A stretch of DNA of 64,000 bases from an uncultured Cycloclasticus sp. (GTDB lineage: Bacteria; Pseudomonadota; Gammaproteobacteria; Methylococcales; Cycloclasticaceae). Location: the NCBI GenBank assembly GCA_913057515.1, contig CAJXOJ010000005.1, positions 1-64,000 on the forward strand, given 5' to 3'. Under the pieces are notes generated by a model that was given only the letters and a program-made list of their open reading frames with translations, searched no databases and was not told the origin of the DNA. Shown here piece by piece: positions 1 to 9,220 of the stretch; the stretch's first letter is position 1, and every line of letters starts with the position of its first letter. The position numbers and the translations under genes were made by a program.

Positions 1-324
1 GCGCTGCTTTCTTAGCTGCAGGTGTTGGCGCTGCCTTCTTAGCCGCCGACTTTGGCGCTGCTTTCTTAGCTGCAGGTGTTGGCGCTGCCTTCTTAGCCGC
101 CGACTTTGGCGCTGCTTTCTTAGCTGCAGGTGTTGGCGCTGCCTTCTTAGCCGCCGACTTTGGTGCTGCTTTCTTAGCTGCAGGTGTTGGCGCTGCCTTC
201 TTTGCCGCCGACTTTGGTGCTGCTTTCTTAGCTGCAGGTGCAGGTGCTGCCTTCTTAGCCGCTGGCTTTGGAGCTGCTTTCTTAGCCGCAGGCTTTGGAG
301 CTGCTTTCTTAGCCACAGGCTTTA
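1..324. repeat. 27-bp/54-bp tandem repeat array inside the phasin gene
   Basis: Twelve consecutive 27-bp units, each coding nine residues of the type AAKKAAPxP/S. The left eight to ten units alternate in two flavours (AAKKAAPTP and AAKKAAPKS), giving a near-identical 54-bp higher-order repeat at 1-54, 55-108, 109-162 and 163-216. Units diverge toward the start of the gene (271-324). The array reaches the window edge, so its full copy number is unknown. Confidence 0.95.
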
Positions 325-664
325 CGACCATTGAAGGCGCTTCTGCAAAACCTTCTTGAATTAGCTCGCTCATTGCTTGTTTAGTTTCCATTGCAACTTT
401 GACTGAGTTCTGAGCATTTTCCAATACTTTTTCTGACAGTTCTTTATACAGACTTGATTGTAAATTCATCAAGTCACTCATTGAGGTTGCTTTATTAACC
501 GTTTTAGCTTTTTTAATACCACCCTCTAAACAACTTGAAACCAACTCCATTTGTAATTTAGTTAATTCCTTTATCGATTGGGTGTTTAAGGTATTAATCT
601 TCTTTAATGATTCATTGGCTTTTTTACTTAATTGAGCCCATTGTTGAATTAGATCATTTTGCAT
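1..664 (-). CDS. phasin family protein with Lys/Ala/Pro-repeat tail (partial at C-terminus)
   Basis: This frame is open from an ATG at 664 to the window edge, so it has no stop here and is absent from the ORF track. A strong Shine-Dalgarno (AAGGAGTG) precedes the ATG. The first about 110 residues (MQNDLIQQWAQLSKKANESL...) form an amphipathic, Gln/Lys-rich helical region with the look of the phasin_2 family, which coats polyhydroxyalkanoate granules. The remainder is a low-complexity tail of AAKKAAPKP-type nonapeptides, basic and histone H1-like, which in PhaF-like phasins binds DNA and helps segregate granules. The neighbouring phaB supports a PHA role. Seen: reading frame, repeats, SD. Known: PhaF-type phasins have such tails. 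Inferred: granule and nucleoid binding. An alternative is a histone-like AlgP protein, but the N-terminus argues for a phasin. Confidence 0.8.
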   Translation of the reverse strand, partial: MQNDLIQQWAQLSKKANESLKKINTLNTQSIKELTKLQMELVSSCLEGGIKKAKTVNKATSMSDLMNLQSSLYKELSEKVLENAQNSVKVAMETKQAMSELIQEGFAEAPSMVVKPVAKKAAPKPAAKKAAPKPAAKKAAPAPAAKKAAPKSAAKKAAPTPAAKKAAPKSAAKKAAPTPAAKKAAPKSAAKKAAPTPAAKKAAPKSAAKKAAPTPAAKKAA

Positions 665-738
665 GTTCACCACTCCTTAAGTTATTTAAAAAATAATAAA
701 TATTGTTCACTAATATCGTTTACTAAACGACCTGTCAA

Positions 739-770
739 TAAAAAAGGCAACCAAATGGTCGCCTTTTTTA
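739..770 (-). terminator. intrinsic terminator of phaB
   Basis: A hairpin with arms AAAAAGGCaACCA / TGGTcGCCTTTTT, one mismatch and a 2-nt loop, is flanked by A and T runs. It lies just downstream of the phaB stop and upstream of the phasin start. On the minus strand it ends in a T run, as expected for a rho-independent terminator, so the phasin is probably transcribed from its own promoter. Confidence 0.75.
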
Positions 771-793
771 AATTAAGAAACTGTCATGGTTCC

Positions 794-1540
794 TTAGAAG
801 CTAGTAAACAAACCACCATTAACAGGAATATTTGCCCCTGTTATATAGCTCGCTTCGTTTGATGCTAAAAATTTAACCGTGTTTGCAATTTCAACCGGCT
901 CCGCCAAACGTTGCATTGGTATTTGAGAAATTAATTCGTTACGAATACTTTCATCAATCGCCATTACCATACTTGTCGCTACATAGCCTGGGCTTACAGA
1001 GTTAACGGTAATACCTTTGCGAGCAACCTCTTGCGCCAAAGCCATTGTAAAACCATGCATGCCCGCTTTCGCAGCAGAATAATTGGTTTGACCAAATTGA
1101 CCGCGTTGTCCATTCACTGAAGAAATATTAATAATACGGCCACTACCCCTTTGCAACATAAAGTCTAAGACGTTTTTAGTCATATTAAAAACACCATCTA
1201 AGTTGGTAGATAGCACGGCATCCCAATTTGACTCATCCATATTTTTCAAGAAGCCATCACGAGTAATACCAGCACAGTTAACTAATACCTCAATCGGGCC
1301 AACTGTTTCTTCAACGTGCTTAATCATGTTGCCACACGCTTCAAAACTAGTGACATCAGCTTCTTCGACTAAAAAATCAAAACCTTCTTCCTTTTGGCTG
1401 GCGATCCACTCGTCAGCCTTTTCAATCTCTTTATTAAATGTTGTCGCAACAACAATATAACCACTTTGTGATAGCTTTTTAGAAATTTCAGAACCGATAC
1501 CGCCAATACCGCCTGTTACTAAGGCTACTGATTTGCTCAT
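794..1540 (-). CDS. phaB: acetoacetyl-CoA reductase PhaB (SDR family)
   Basis: NADPH-dependent reduction of acetoacetyl-CoA to (R)-3-hydroxybutyryl-CoA, the second step of polyhydroxybutyrate synthesis, in the cytoplasm. The 248-aa protein has the short-chain dehydrogenase layout: a nucleotide-binding TGGIGGIG motif at residues 9-16, an NCAG motif near residue 88, and the catalytic YSAAK near residue 154 with the upstream Ser in ISSVNG. The length matches PhaB (about 246 aa). The PGYVATSMV segment after the active site is typical of PhaB and FabG. FabG is the main alternative. The adjacent phasin gene and the PhaB-like INISSVNGQRGQFGQTNYS stretch favour PhaB. A TTGGAG ribosome-binding site precedes the ATG. 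Confidence 0.88.
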   Translation of the reverse strand: MSKSVALVTGGIGGIGSEISKKLSQSGYIVVATTFNKEIEKADEWIASQKEEGFDFLVEEADVTSFEACGNMIKHVEETVGPIEVLVNCAGITRDGFLKNMDESNWDAVLSTNLDGVFNMTKNVLDFMLQRGSGRIINISSVNGQRGQFGQTNYSAAKAGMHGFTMALAQEVARKGITVNSVSPGYVATSMVMAIDESIRNELISQIPMQRLAEPVEIANTVKFLASNEASYITGANIPVNGGLFTSF

Positions 1541-1794
1541 ACTTGGAACTCCAATGATTTAATTTATAAGAATAAACTTAGTTTATTGCAGTGCACTATA
1601 ATGAGATTAACCACTTAAGTCAATATTTGAAACAATGTTAGAATTTCGTATATGGTCAAGTTTGCATCACTTCAGTGGTCAATATAATGACTCGATGATT
1701 AAAACCCTTTAGATTGAAGTTACTTTTTTCGCTTAACTGATCTATAGCAATTACCGTACAATACAAAAACATATCACTTCAATGAGTTAAGACT

Positions 1795-2571
1795 ATGTTA
1801 TTGGTTATTTCTCCTGCAAAAACATTAGATTTCGACACGCCGCCCACTACATCGATATATTCACAGCCTGAATTTTTAGATGACTCCGTAGAGTTGATCG
1901 ATCAGCTTAAGACCCTTTCGCCATCTGATGTATCCAGTTTAATGAGTATTAGCGACAAATTAGGTGTACTCAACAGCAATCGGTTTATTGATTGGCAGCT
2001 CCCATTCACCGTTGATAATAGCAAACAAGCCTTGTTAGCATTTAAAGGTGATGTATACGAAGGCATTAATGCTGCCTCTTTCTCACAGGAAGATTTAACC
2101 TGGGCTAACGATCACCTACGCATTCTTTCGGGCTTGTATGGTTTACTTAAACCACTAGACTTGATGCAGGCTTACCGCTTAGAAATGGGCACCAAGTTTA
2201 GTAATAATCGTGGCAAAAATTTATATGAATTTTGGGGGGACAAAATTACCGATAAAATCAATCAAGAAATAGCTGAGCAAAAAACTCCCGTATTGATTAA
2301 CCTTGCCTCAAATGAATACTTTAAGTCTGTTAAAACAAAGCAATTGAATGCCGCCGTCATCACACCTGTTTTTAAAGATTGGAAAAATGGCAAATATAAG
2401 ATTATTAGCTTTTACGCAAAAAAAGCACGCGGCATGATGAGCGCTTATATTATTAAAAATCGCTTAGAAAGCCCCAGCGATATTAAGAAATTTGATACCG
2501 CGGGTTATGCTTTTTCTGCTGAACAATCGACTGAGAGTGAATGGGTGTTTTTGAGAAAGGATGCTATCTAG
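1795..2571 (+). CDS. yaaA: peroxide stress protein YaaA (UPF0246/DUF328)
   Basis: A 258-aa protein matching the YaaA family over its whole length: N-terminal [11 protein letters not shown], central [20 protein letters not shown] near residue 122, and the C-terminal [14 protein letters not shown]. In E. coli YaaA is induced by peroxide through OxyR and lowers free intracellular iron, limiting Fenton damage; the family fold binds DNA. The gene stands alone on the plus strand between the divergent phaB and the convergent rapA. No terminator is evident behind it. Function is assigned by family; nothing in the promoter region lets me confirm OxyR control. Confidence 0.92.
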   Translation: MLLVISPAKTLDFDTPPTTSIYSQPEFLDDSVELIDQLKTLSPSDVSSLMSISDKLGVLNSNRFIDWQLPFTVDNSKQALLAFKGDVYEGINAASFSQEDLTWANDHLRILSGLYGLLKPLDLMQAYRLEMGTKFSNNRGKNLYEFWGDKITDKINQEIAEQKTPVLINLASNEYFKSVKTKQLNAAVITPVFKDWKNGKYKIISFYAKKARGMMSAYIIKNRLESPSDIKKFDTAGYAFSAEQSTESEWVFLRKDAI

Positions 2572-2921
2572 TTTTCCAATCACTCAGTCCGTTAGACCAA
2601 TCACCGGAGAGACACTTTTATCCATTCCCTTAACAGCGGCTGTTAAACAACAGGTTAAACTGTATAAGCTTCTCCATTAACTGAAGGTGTTAGCAGAGTC
2701 ATTCACCGAAAGGTTCAATAGCGCTGATTAATAATTATTTTGTCCAGAATCAGGCCAATCTAGCTCCCATGCTGCTAAGGTAGATCTTCTAGCAATCACC
2801 ATGCTATTTCTTTAGCATCATGTAAACAAACCTGATCTTCTAACGCTCCAATATCAACTTTAGCGTCAGCCTAAAAGCCGTTTACGTGCTCACTCCACTT
2901 ACCTTGGCGTTACTTCTTAAG
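2572..2921. other. 350-bp intergenic region between convergent yaaA and rapA
   Basis: No ORF with a convincing start, no RNA gene and no poly-T hairpin is visible. The one regular element is a perfect palindrome TAACAGC-G-GCTGTTA at 2631-2645. Both flanking genes end here, so it probably serves as a 3' region; the palindrome lacks a T-run and does not look like a classical terminator. Confidence 0.5.
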
Positions 2922-5771
2922 TTATGCGTCTGTCACCAAAATAACCCTAATGGCATCTAACTTAAACGAGGCCCTTTCAATATAGGTCGTCAAATCCTTT
3001 ATTTTAGCTTTTTGCTGAGTCAACTCATTATCACGGATACTTGCATTTACCTTAGCTAATGCAACGAGCCGCTCTAAATTTGCCGACTCTTGCTCCTGCA
3101 TATGCTCAATGCTCTGTACCACCAACTCCTCTTGCTGTTTTACAACCAACTGCTCAGCCTTCTCAATTAGTTTTTTGATCGTTTCTTGACCATGCTCAAT
3201 AATATTCAACGCAACGGGTTTTTTAACAAACGTTATTCTTGAAGCTATATGTTCTGGTTTTAAGATATCAGTCATATCTAAACCATTTGAGCCCACCACG
3301 ATTCGCTTCATCGTTTTAGGTAGGTAGCGGTGCAAATGTAAACGTTTTGGTGCGGGACAATGTGTTGTGAAAATAGCCTCTAGAATAACCGTACCGGCAG
3401 GAATAGGAGGCAGAGCCATCGTACAAAATGTTGAATTACCAAACTCACTGTTGATAATTTGTTCCATCGCCGCTGTCACCATGGGGTGCTCCCATGTTAA
3501 GAATTGAAAATCTTCACGAGATAGCGCAATTTTACGATTAAAGGTAGCCGTTAGGCCATCTTCATTTAAACCAGGAAAAGTATCACTTTGCATATGACCA
3601 CTCGGTTTTATAACAATACTATCTTCGCTATGGTATTGCTGCTCTACACCAAAGTTTTCAAACACCTCTTCCATATAATGAGACAACTCTAGATGACTTG
3701 AAGATAAGCTAATTTCATCAATTATCGCCTGCGCTTCATCTTTTCTACACGAGTTTAGCTCAAGCATTAAATCCCGGCCAGCGTGCATATCGTCAATGCT
3801 TTGTTGCATAAGAAGCGCTGTTTTTTCAATAATCGCATTAAATTCATTATCATCGACATCACACAATAGGGCTTCTTTAAGGTCCGCTTTAACCGCCGCA
3901 TACACATGATGGCCTGTAGAACACACCCGATCAAACGCACGTAGCCCTTGATCATACCACTGCATCAAACGCTGCTGCCCGGACCCTTTTACACATGGCA
4001 CATGGATATGCACCGTATCTGTTTGGCCAATCCGATCTAGACGCCCGATACGCTGCTCTAATAAATCAGGGTTAAGTGGCAAATCAAATAAAACCAAATG
4101 ATGTGCAAACTGGAAATTACGCCCTTCACTACCAATTTCAGAGCAAATTAGAATCTGCGCACCCTCTTCAGCATCTGAAAAATAAGCCGCTGCTCGGTCT
4201 CTTTCTATCAGGCTCATGCCCTCATGAAAAACAGCCGATACAAATACAGTCCGCATTTTTAAATAATCATTAAGCTCCTCGGCTGTGCTTTGCTGCGCGC
4301 AAATCAACAATACTTTTTCCTGCTTGTGCGCATCCAGCCAGTCCATTAACCACTGCACACGTGGGTCCTCATCAAGCCAGTCTTCTCCCAACAGCATTTC
4401 CGGCAACAAGGTATTCATCATGGCCAGATCATCATCTAACTCAAACTCAGACTCTACTGATAAAGCGGGTAGCTCATAGGAATATAACTGCCTAGATGAA
4501 AAAGCATCTATGTTTTCACGCGTATTTCTAAATAAAACACGACCCGTTCCATGCCGATCTAATAAGGCATCGATAACTGATTGTATTGATACCGTGTCAG
4601 CGGCTAGGGCCTCTTCGCCCAATAACTCTACTAAGGTATTTTTTAGCGTTTCGTCCATCAATTCGTCTTCAATGGATGTTGCACCCATCAATCGCTTGAT
4701 TAGGTCATTGATATCCCTATAACCTGCCTGCTCCTCTCGGAAAGCGGCTAAATCGTAATAACGATCCGGATCTAAGAGCCGTAAACGTGCAAAATGACTG
4801 GTAACACCCAGTTGTTCAGGGGTCGCGGTTAGTAACAACAAACCAGGAATATTATTAGCCAAGGTTTCAATGCAACGATATTCATTACTGACGTTATTTT
4901 CATTCCAGAATAAATGATGCGCCTCATCAACTATCATCAAATCCCAGTCTGCAGCTACTGCCAAGGCATGGTAATTAGCGTGCTCAGACAAGAACGATAA
5001 CTGACACAGCACCAATTGAGCTGTTTCAAACGGGTTGATATCACCCTCATCTCTTATCGCTTCGCAGCGATCACGGTCCAAAATGGTAAATGACAAATTG
5101 AAGCGTCGTAACAATTCAACCAACCATTGATGAATCAGCGCATCAGGCACAACAATCAACACACGTTCAATCGAACCGGTTAATAATTGCTGATGCAAAA
5201 TCAAGCCCGCCTCAATTGTTTTACCCAAACCGACTTCGTCGGCTAGCAAAACCCGTGCTGCGTTTCGCTCGCTGACTTTTTTCGCAATATAAAATTGATG
5301 CGGCAATAACTGCACCCGAGGGCCGGCTAAGCCGAAGCCAGTGAATTGGTCGAGTTTTCGTTGAAATTCAAGTGTCTTAATTCGCAAATTAAACAACTTG
5401 TTTTTATCTATCTGCCCAGTAAACAAACGGCTTTGCGGCTTGCTAAACGCTCCGACGCTATTCAGATCCATTTCATGCAGCACCACTTGCTCACCTTGCT
5501 GGTCGACACAAAGGTAAATCATGCAGTTATTGTGTTCTTGAGTTTGCTCAACGGTTAGCCCAGCACCATCAATTGGATGAACCGTATCACCCACGGCATA
5601 AATCACACGGCTTAACGGCGCATTATTTAGAGCATAAACACGAGTTTCTTCCACCGCCGGGTATAAAAGGGTAACGTGACGACCCTCAATAAATTCAACC
5701 ATACCCAGCCCAAGCTCGGTTTCTGAATGACTAACCCAACGTTGCCCTGGGTGAAAAACATGCTGACTCAT
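2922..5771 (-). CDS. rapA: RNA polymerase-associated ATPase RapA
   Basis: A 949-aa Swi2/Snf2-type ATPase that recycles RNA polymerase from post-termination complexes. The N-terminal Tudor-like region (about residues 1-110) starts with FHPGQRWVSHSETELGLG, typical of RapA. The helicase core has Walker A ADEVGLGKTIEAG near residue 177, the DEAH box in IVDEAHHLF near 281, motif III LLLTATPEQ, and motifs V-VI SEGRNFQFAHHLVLFDLPLN ... QRIGRLDRIGQ near 560-585. The C-terminus is an acidic/coiled RapA-specific domain. The length is close to E. coli RapA (968 aa). The gene appears to be monocistronic, with its stop facing yaaA. Confidence 0.95.
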   Translation of the reverse strand: MSQHVFHPGQRWVSHSETELGLGMVEFIEGRHVTLLYPAVEETRVYALNNAPLSRVIYAVGDTVHPIDGAGLTVEQTQEHNNCMIYLCVDQQGEQVVLHEMDLNSVGAFSKPQSRLFTGQIDKNKLFNLRIKTLEFQRKLDQFTGFGLAGPRVQLLPHQFYIAKKVSERNAARVLLADEVGLGKTIEAGLILHQQLLTGSIERVLIVVPDALIHQWLVELLRRFNLSFTILDRDRCEAIRDEGDINPFETAQLVLCQLSFLSEHANYHALAVAADWDLMIVDEAHHLFWNENNVSNEYRCIETLANNIPGLLLLTATPEQLGVTSHFARLRLLDPDRYYDLAAFREEQAGYRDINDLIKRLMGATSIEDELMDETLKNTLVELLGEEALAADTVSIQSVIDALLDRHGTGRVLFRNTRENIDAFSSRQLYSYELPALSVESEFELDDDLAMMNTLLPEMLLGEDWLDEDPRVQWLMDWLDAHKQEKVLLICAQQSTAEELNDYLKMRTVFVSAVFHEGMSLIERDRAAAYFSDAEEGAQILICSEIGSEGRNFQFAHHLVLFDLPLNPDLLEQRIGRLDRIGQTDTVHIHVPCVKGSGQQRLMQWYDQGLRAFDRVCSTGHHVYAAVKADLKEALLCDVDDNEFNAIIEKTALLMQQSIDDMHAGRDLMLELNSCRKDEAQAIIDEISLSSSHLELSHYMEEVFENFGVEQQYHSEDSIVIKPSGHMQSDTFPGLNEDGLTATFNRKIALSREDFQFLTWEHPMVTAAMEQIINSEFGNSTFCTMALPPIPAGTVILEAIFTTHCPAPKRLHLHRYLPKTMKRIVVGSNGLDMTDILKPEHIASRITFVKKPVALNIIEHGQETIKKLIEKAEQLVVKQQEELVVQSIEHMQEQESANLERLVALAKVNASIRDNELTQQKAKIKDLTTYIERASFKLDAIRVILVTDA

Positions 5772-5898
5772 TGACTATTTAACCTACGCTTCGGTTTAAA
5801 AGGCGAGGATGATAGAAGCTATCAACATCACCCGCAATGATTAATTGTACCCAAAATATAGTTGCCTTTGCCAAACAATAAATTTGCCGACATAGGTT

Positions 5899-6720
5899 TT
5901 AAAATTGTTTCGCATCCAGCTCGCGTGTTTGTCGAATTTGTGCCGCTATTTCCTCAATAGAAATAGAGGTCACATTCAAATATGGCACATTCTCTAATTG
6001 AAATAACTCCTCAACTTGAGACACTTCCCTTTGGCAAGTACGTAAAGAGGCATAAGGGCTACCTGGCCGACGCTCTTCACGTATCCGGCTGAGCTGTTCG
6101 GCACCAATAGTTAAGCCAAATAGTTTCTTTTTATAGGGCTTGATCGCACGCGGAAGACTGCAGTTGTCTAAATCACTGTCGGTAATGGGGAAGTTTGCGG
6201 TAAAAATACCATATTGAAGTGCTAAATAAAGTGAGGTCGGCGTCTTACCTGTCCGCGACACGCCCACCAAAATAACATCGGCCTGTTGATAATGATCTAA
6301 ACGCGCACCATCATCATTAACCAGCGCATAATTCACCGCGCGGATACGTGACTCATAAGAACTTTTATCGATTAAGCCATGGCTTTTACCTACTTCATGT
6401 GATGATTCTTGGCGCAGATCATTTTCCATTCTCATAATATAATCATTAAATAAATCATAGAAAATACAATCACTTTCAGCCACTATCTCTCGCAAGTCAT
6501 CATTGGTAAAGGTGCTAAAAACAATCGGGCGTCCTTCATTCACGGTATATGCATTATTAATTCTTTCCTTCACCGCATGCGCGCGTGCTTCAGTATCAAT
6601 GAACGGGATAACATGCCGATCACGTTCTACTCCCGCAAATTGAGTCATTAAACTATTACCCAATGTTTCCGCGGTAATCGCCGTTCTATCTGATATAAAA
6701 AAGATTGTTCTATTTTTCAT
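5899..6720 (-). CDS. ppsR: PEP synthetase regulatory protein (bifunctional kinase/pyrophosphorylase)
   Basis: A DUF299-family protein of 273 aa. It carries the P-loop GVSRTGKTPTSLYLA near residue 155 and the N-terminal FFISDRTAITAETLG. PpsR inactivates PEP synthase by ADP-dependent threonine phosphorylation and reactivates it by Pi-dependent dephosphorylation. Its divergent placement about 120 bp from ppsA, its target enzyme, fits this role, and the shared intergenic region presumably holds both promoters. PDRP1, the homologue acting on pyruvate phosphate dikinase, is the other family member, but the neighbouring gene here is ppsA. Confidence 0.95.
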   Translation of the reverse strand: MKNRTIFFISDRTAITAETLGNSLMTQFAGVERDRHVIPFIDTEARAHAVKERINNAYTVNEGRPIVFSTFTNDDLREIVAESDCIFYDLFNDYIMRMENDLRQESSHEVGKSHGLIDKSSYESRIRAVNYALVNDDGARLDHYQQADVILVGVSRTGKTPTSLYLALQYGIFTANFPITDSDLDNCSLPRAIKPYKKKLFGLTIGAEQLSRIREERRPGSPYASLRTCQREVSQVEELFQLENVPYLNVTSISIEEIAAQIRQTRELDAKQF

Positions 6721-6839
6721 TGAATATAGCGTGTGTTTTTTTGTTAAAATGCTTGATTATTAAATTTTAAACTAAAGATAACTTCATCATGAAGAAAGAA
6801 TACTCATGAAGCAAGGTATCAACAACAGAGGGTAGCAAG

Positions 6840-9215
6840 TTGGAAGAATATATTGTATGGCTCGACTCAACAGGCATGGATGATGTGGAACATGTTGGTG
6901 GTAAAAATGCTTCTTTAGGTGAAATGATCAGCAACTTAGCGTCTGTTGGCGTTGATGTTCCCGGTGGCTTTGCAACAACAGCAAAAGCGTTTCGCGACTT
7001 TCTTTCACAAAGCGGAATTGATGACCGTATTAATGCCAAGTTGGAAGCGTTGGATGTTGATGACGTCAATGCACTGGTGGCGGCAGGTAAAGAAATTAGA
7101 AGCTGGGTCATCGATACCCCCTTCCAAGCTGAGCTATCAGGCGCTATTGAAAAAGCCTACGCTAAAATGCAAGCCGATGCGACCAGCGAGTTTTCCGTAG
7201 CCGTTCGTTCTTCTGCAACCGCAGAAGACTTACCGGACGCCTCTTTCGCCGGTCAACAAGAAACCTTCCTTAATGTGGATGGTATTGAGAACGTCATGCA
7301 CGCCATTAAAGAAGTATTTGCATCACTTTTTAATGACCGCGCTATCTCCTACAGAGTTCACCAAGGTTTCGAACACAGTGGCGTTGCCCTTTCTGCTGGC
7401 ATTCAACGCATGGTTCGAAGCGATATCAGCTCATCTGGCGTTATGTTTACGCTTGACACTGAAACCGGTTTCCGCGACGCCGTTTTCATTACCTCAAGCT
7501 ACGGCTTAGGTGAAATGGTTGTACAAGGTGCTGTAAACCCTGATGAGTTTTACGTGCATAAACCAACGCTTGAAGCAGGTCGCCCTGCTGTTCTGCGTCG
7601 CAACCTGGGCAGCAAGTTAATCAAAATGGTTTACAACGATGAAACCGGTGCAAAAGAGCCAGTTAAAGTGATCGATACCGAGCCTGCGACACGCGTTGTT
7701 TACTCACTCACCGATGCAGAAGTTGAAAAATTATCTAGCATCGCGATAACCATTGAAAAACACTATCAACGACCCATGGATATCGAATGGGCTAAAGATG
7801 GCTTAGATGGTCAACTTTACATTGTTCAGGCACGCCCAGAAACGGTTCAAAGCCGTGCAGGTAAAGAAATTGAGCGCTATACACTGAACGAAACCTCAAC
7901 TGTTTTAGTTGAAGGCCGCAGTATTGGACATAAAATTGGCTCTGGACCAGCTCGTGTAATCTCAAGCATTTCACAAATGGACCAAGTGCAAGCTGGCGAC
8001 GTTTTAGTCACCGATATGACGGACCCTGATTGGGAGCCTATCATGAAACGCGCCTCTGCGATTGTTACCAACCGTGGTGGTAGAACTTGTCACGCAGCGA
8101 TTATTGCTCGCGAACTTGGCATACCGGCAGTCGTTGGCTGTGGTGATGCTACCGACCATATCAGCCAAGATACCGACATCACCGTCTCTTGTGCTGAAGG
8201 CGATACCGGTTTTATTTATAAAGGTTTACTCGATTTCCAAATTGATAAAATCAACCTCGACTCAATGCCAGAGATTCCCGTTAAAGTGATGATGAATGTG
8301 GGTAACCCTGATCGCGCTTTCGACTTTGCTGCACTTCCGCATGAAGGTGTGGGCTTGGCACGTTTAGAATTTATCATCAACCGGATGATCGGCATTCACC
8401 CGAAAGCGCTGTTAGAATTTGATCAACTTCCTAGCAACTTAAAGGACACCATCAATAAGCGTATTTCTTGCTACGACAGCCCTAAAGACTATTACGTAAA
8501 GCGTTTGGTAGAAGGCATATCAACCATCGCAGCTGCTTTTTCACCGAAATCAGTTATCGTTCGCATGTCCGACTTTAAATCAAATGAATACGCCAATTTA
8601 ATTGGTGGTGATCGTTATGAGCCGGAAGAAGAAAACCCAATGCTCGGCTTTAGAGGTGCCTCACGTTATATTTCTGACTCATTTCGTGAATGTTTTAACA
8701 TGGAATGTGAGGCATTGAAGTTTGTCCGTGACTCAATGGGCTTAACCAACGTCTGGGTGATGATCCCCTTTGTTCGTACCGTTGATGAAGCACGCCAAGT
8801 AACCGAGTTACTTAGAGAGAATGGCATCGAAAGCGGTAAAAATGGCCTTAAACTAATTATGATGTGTGAATTGCCTTCAAACGCCCTTATGGCTGATGAA
8901 TTCCTCGAGTACTTCGACGGTTTTTCTATTGGGTCAAACGATTTAACACAGCTTACACTTGGCCTAGACCGAGACTCAGCCTTGATTGCCAACCTCTTCG
9001 ATGAACGTGACCCGGCTATCAGGAAGCTACTCTCAATGGCTATTCAAGCGTGCCGTAAACAAAACAAATATATCGGTATCTGCGGTCAAGGCCCTTCTGA
9101 TCACCCTGACCTAGCAAAATGGTTAATGGAAGAAGGTATTGAAAGCGTTTCGCTAAACCCAGACACAGTTATTGAAACGTGGATGTTTATGGCTGGCCAA
9201 AAAATTGAAGGGTAA
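6840..9215 (+). CDS. ppsA: phosphoenolpyruvate synthase
   Basis: Converts pyruvate, ATP and water to PEP, AMP and phosphate for gluconeogenesis. At 791 aa it matches E. coli PpsA (792 aa). Domains in order: the N-terminal ATP-grasp nucleotide-binding domain ([12 protein letters not shown] onward, [20 protein letters not shown]), the swivelling phosphohistidine domain with [14 protein letters not shown] near residue 413-425 (catalytic His about 418), and the C-terminal PEP/pyruvate barrel ending with the conserved [11 protein letters not shown]. The start is TTG at 6840 with a GAGGG ribosome-binding site 7 nt upstream; there is no in-frame ATG nearby. It is probably co-transcribed with the aminotransferase 5 nt downstream and with psd. 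Confidence 0.96.
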   Translation: MEEYIVWLDSTGMDDVEHVGGKNASLGEMISNLASVGVDVPGGFATTAKAFRDFLSQSGIDDRINAKLEALDVDDVNALVAAGKEIRSWVIDTPFQAELSGAIEKAYAKMQADATSEFSVAVRSSATAEDLPDASFAGQQETFLNVDGIENVMHAIKEVFASLFNDRAISYRVHQGFEHSGVALSAGIQRMVRSDISSSGVMFTLDTETGFRDAVFITSSYGLGEMVVQGAVNPDEFYVHKPTLEAGRPAVLRRNLGSKLIKMVYNDETGAKEPVKVIDTEPATRVVYSLTDAEVEKLSSIAITIEKHYQRPMDIEWAKDGLDGQLYIVQARPETVQSRAGKEIERYTLNETSTVLVEGRSIGHKIGSGPARVISSISQMDQVQAGDVLVTDMTDPDWEPIMKRASAIVTNRGGRTCHAAIIARELGIPAVVGCGDATDHISQDTDITVSCAEGDTGFIYKGLLDFQIDKINLDSMPEIPVKVMMNVGNPDRAFDFAALPHEGVGLARLEFIINRMIGIHPKALLEFDQLPSNLKDTINKRISCYDSPKDYYVKRLVEGISTIAAAFSPKSVIVRMSDFKSNEYANLIGGDRYEPEEENPMLGFRGASRYISDSFRECFNMECEALKFVRDSMGLTNVWVMIPFVRTVDEARQVTELLRENGIESGKNGLKLIMMCELPSNALMADEFLEYFDGFSIGSNDLTQLTLGLDRDSALIANLFDERDPAIRKLLSMAIQACRKQNKYIGICGQGPSDHPDLAKWLMEEGIESVSLNPDTVIETWMFMAGQKIEG

Positions 9216-9220
9216 AACAC

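Noticed and set aside
1-324. CRISPR array at the left edge
   Set aside because: The repeats are contiguous 27-bp units without unique spacers and are in frame with the phasin tail.
659-862. 67-aa plus-strand ORF between phasin and phaB
   Set aside because: It spans the phaB terminator hairpin and the phaB 3' end, and has no family resemblance; it is a shadow.
3767-5558. Several ORFs inside rapA (both strands)
   Set aside because: All overlap the conserved RapA reading frame and show no independent signals.
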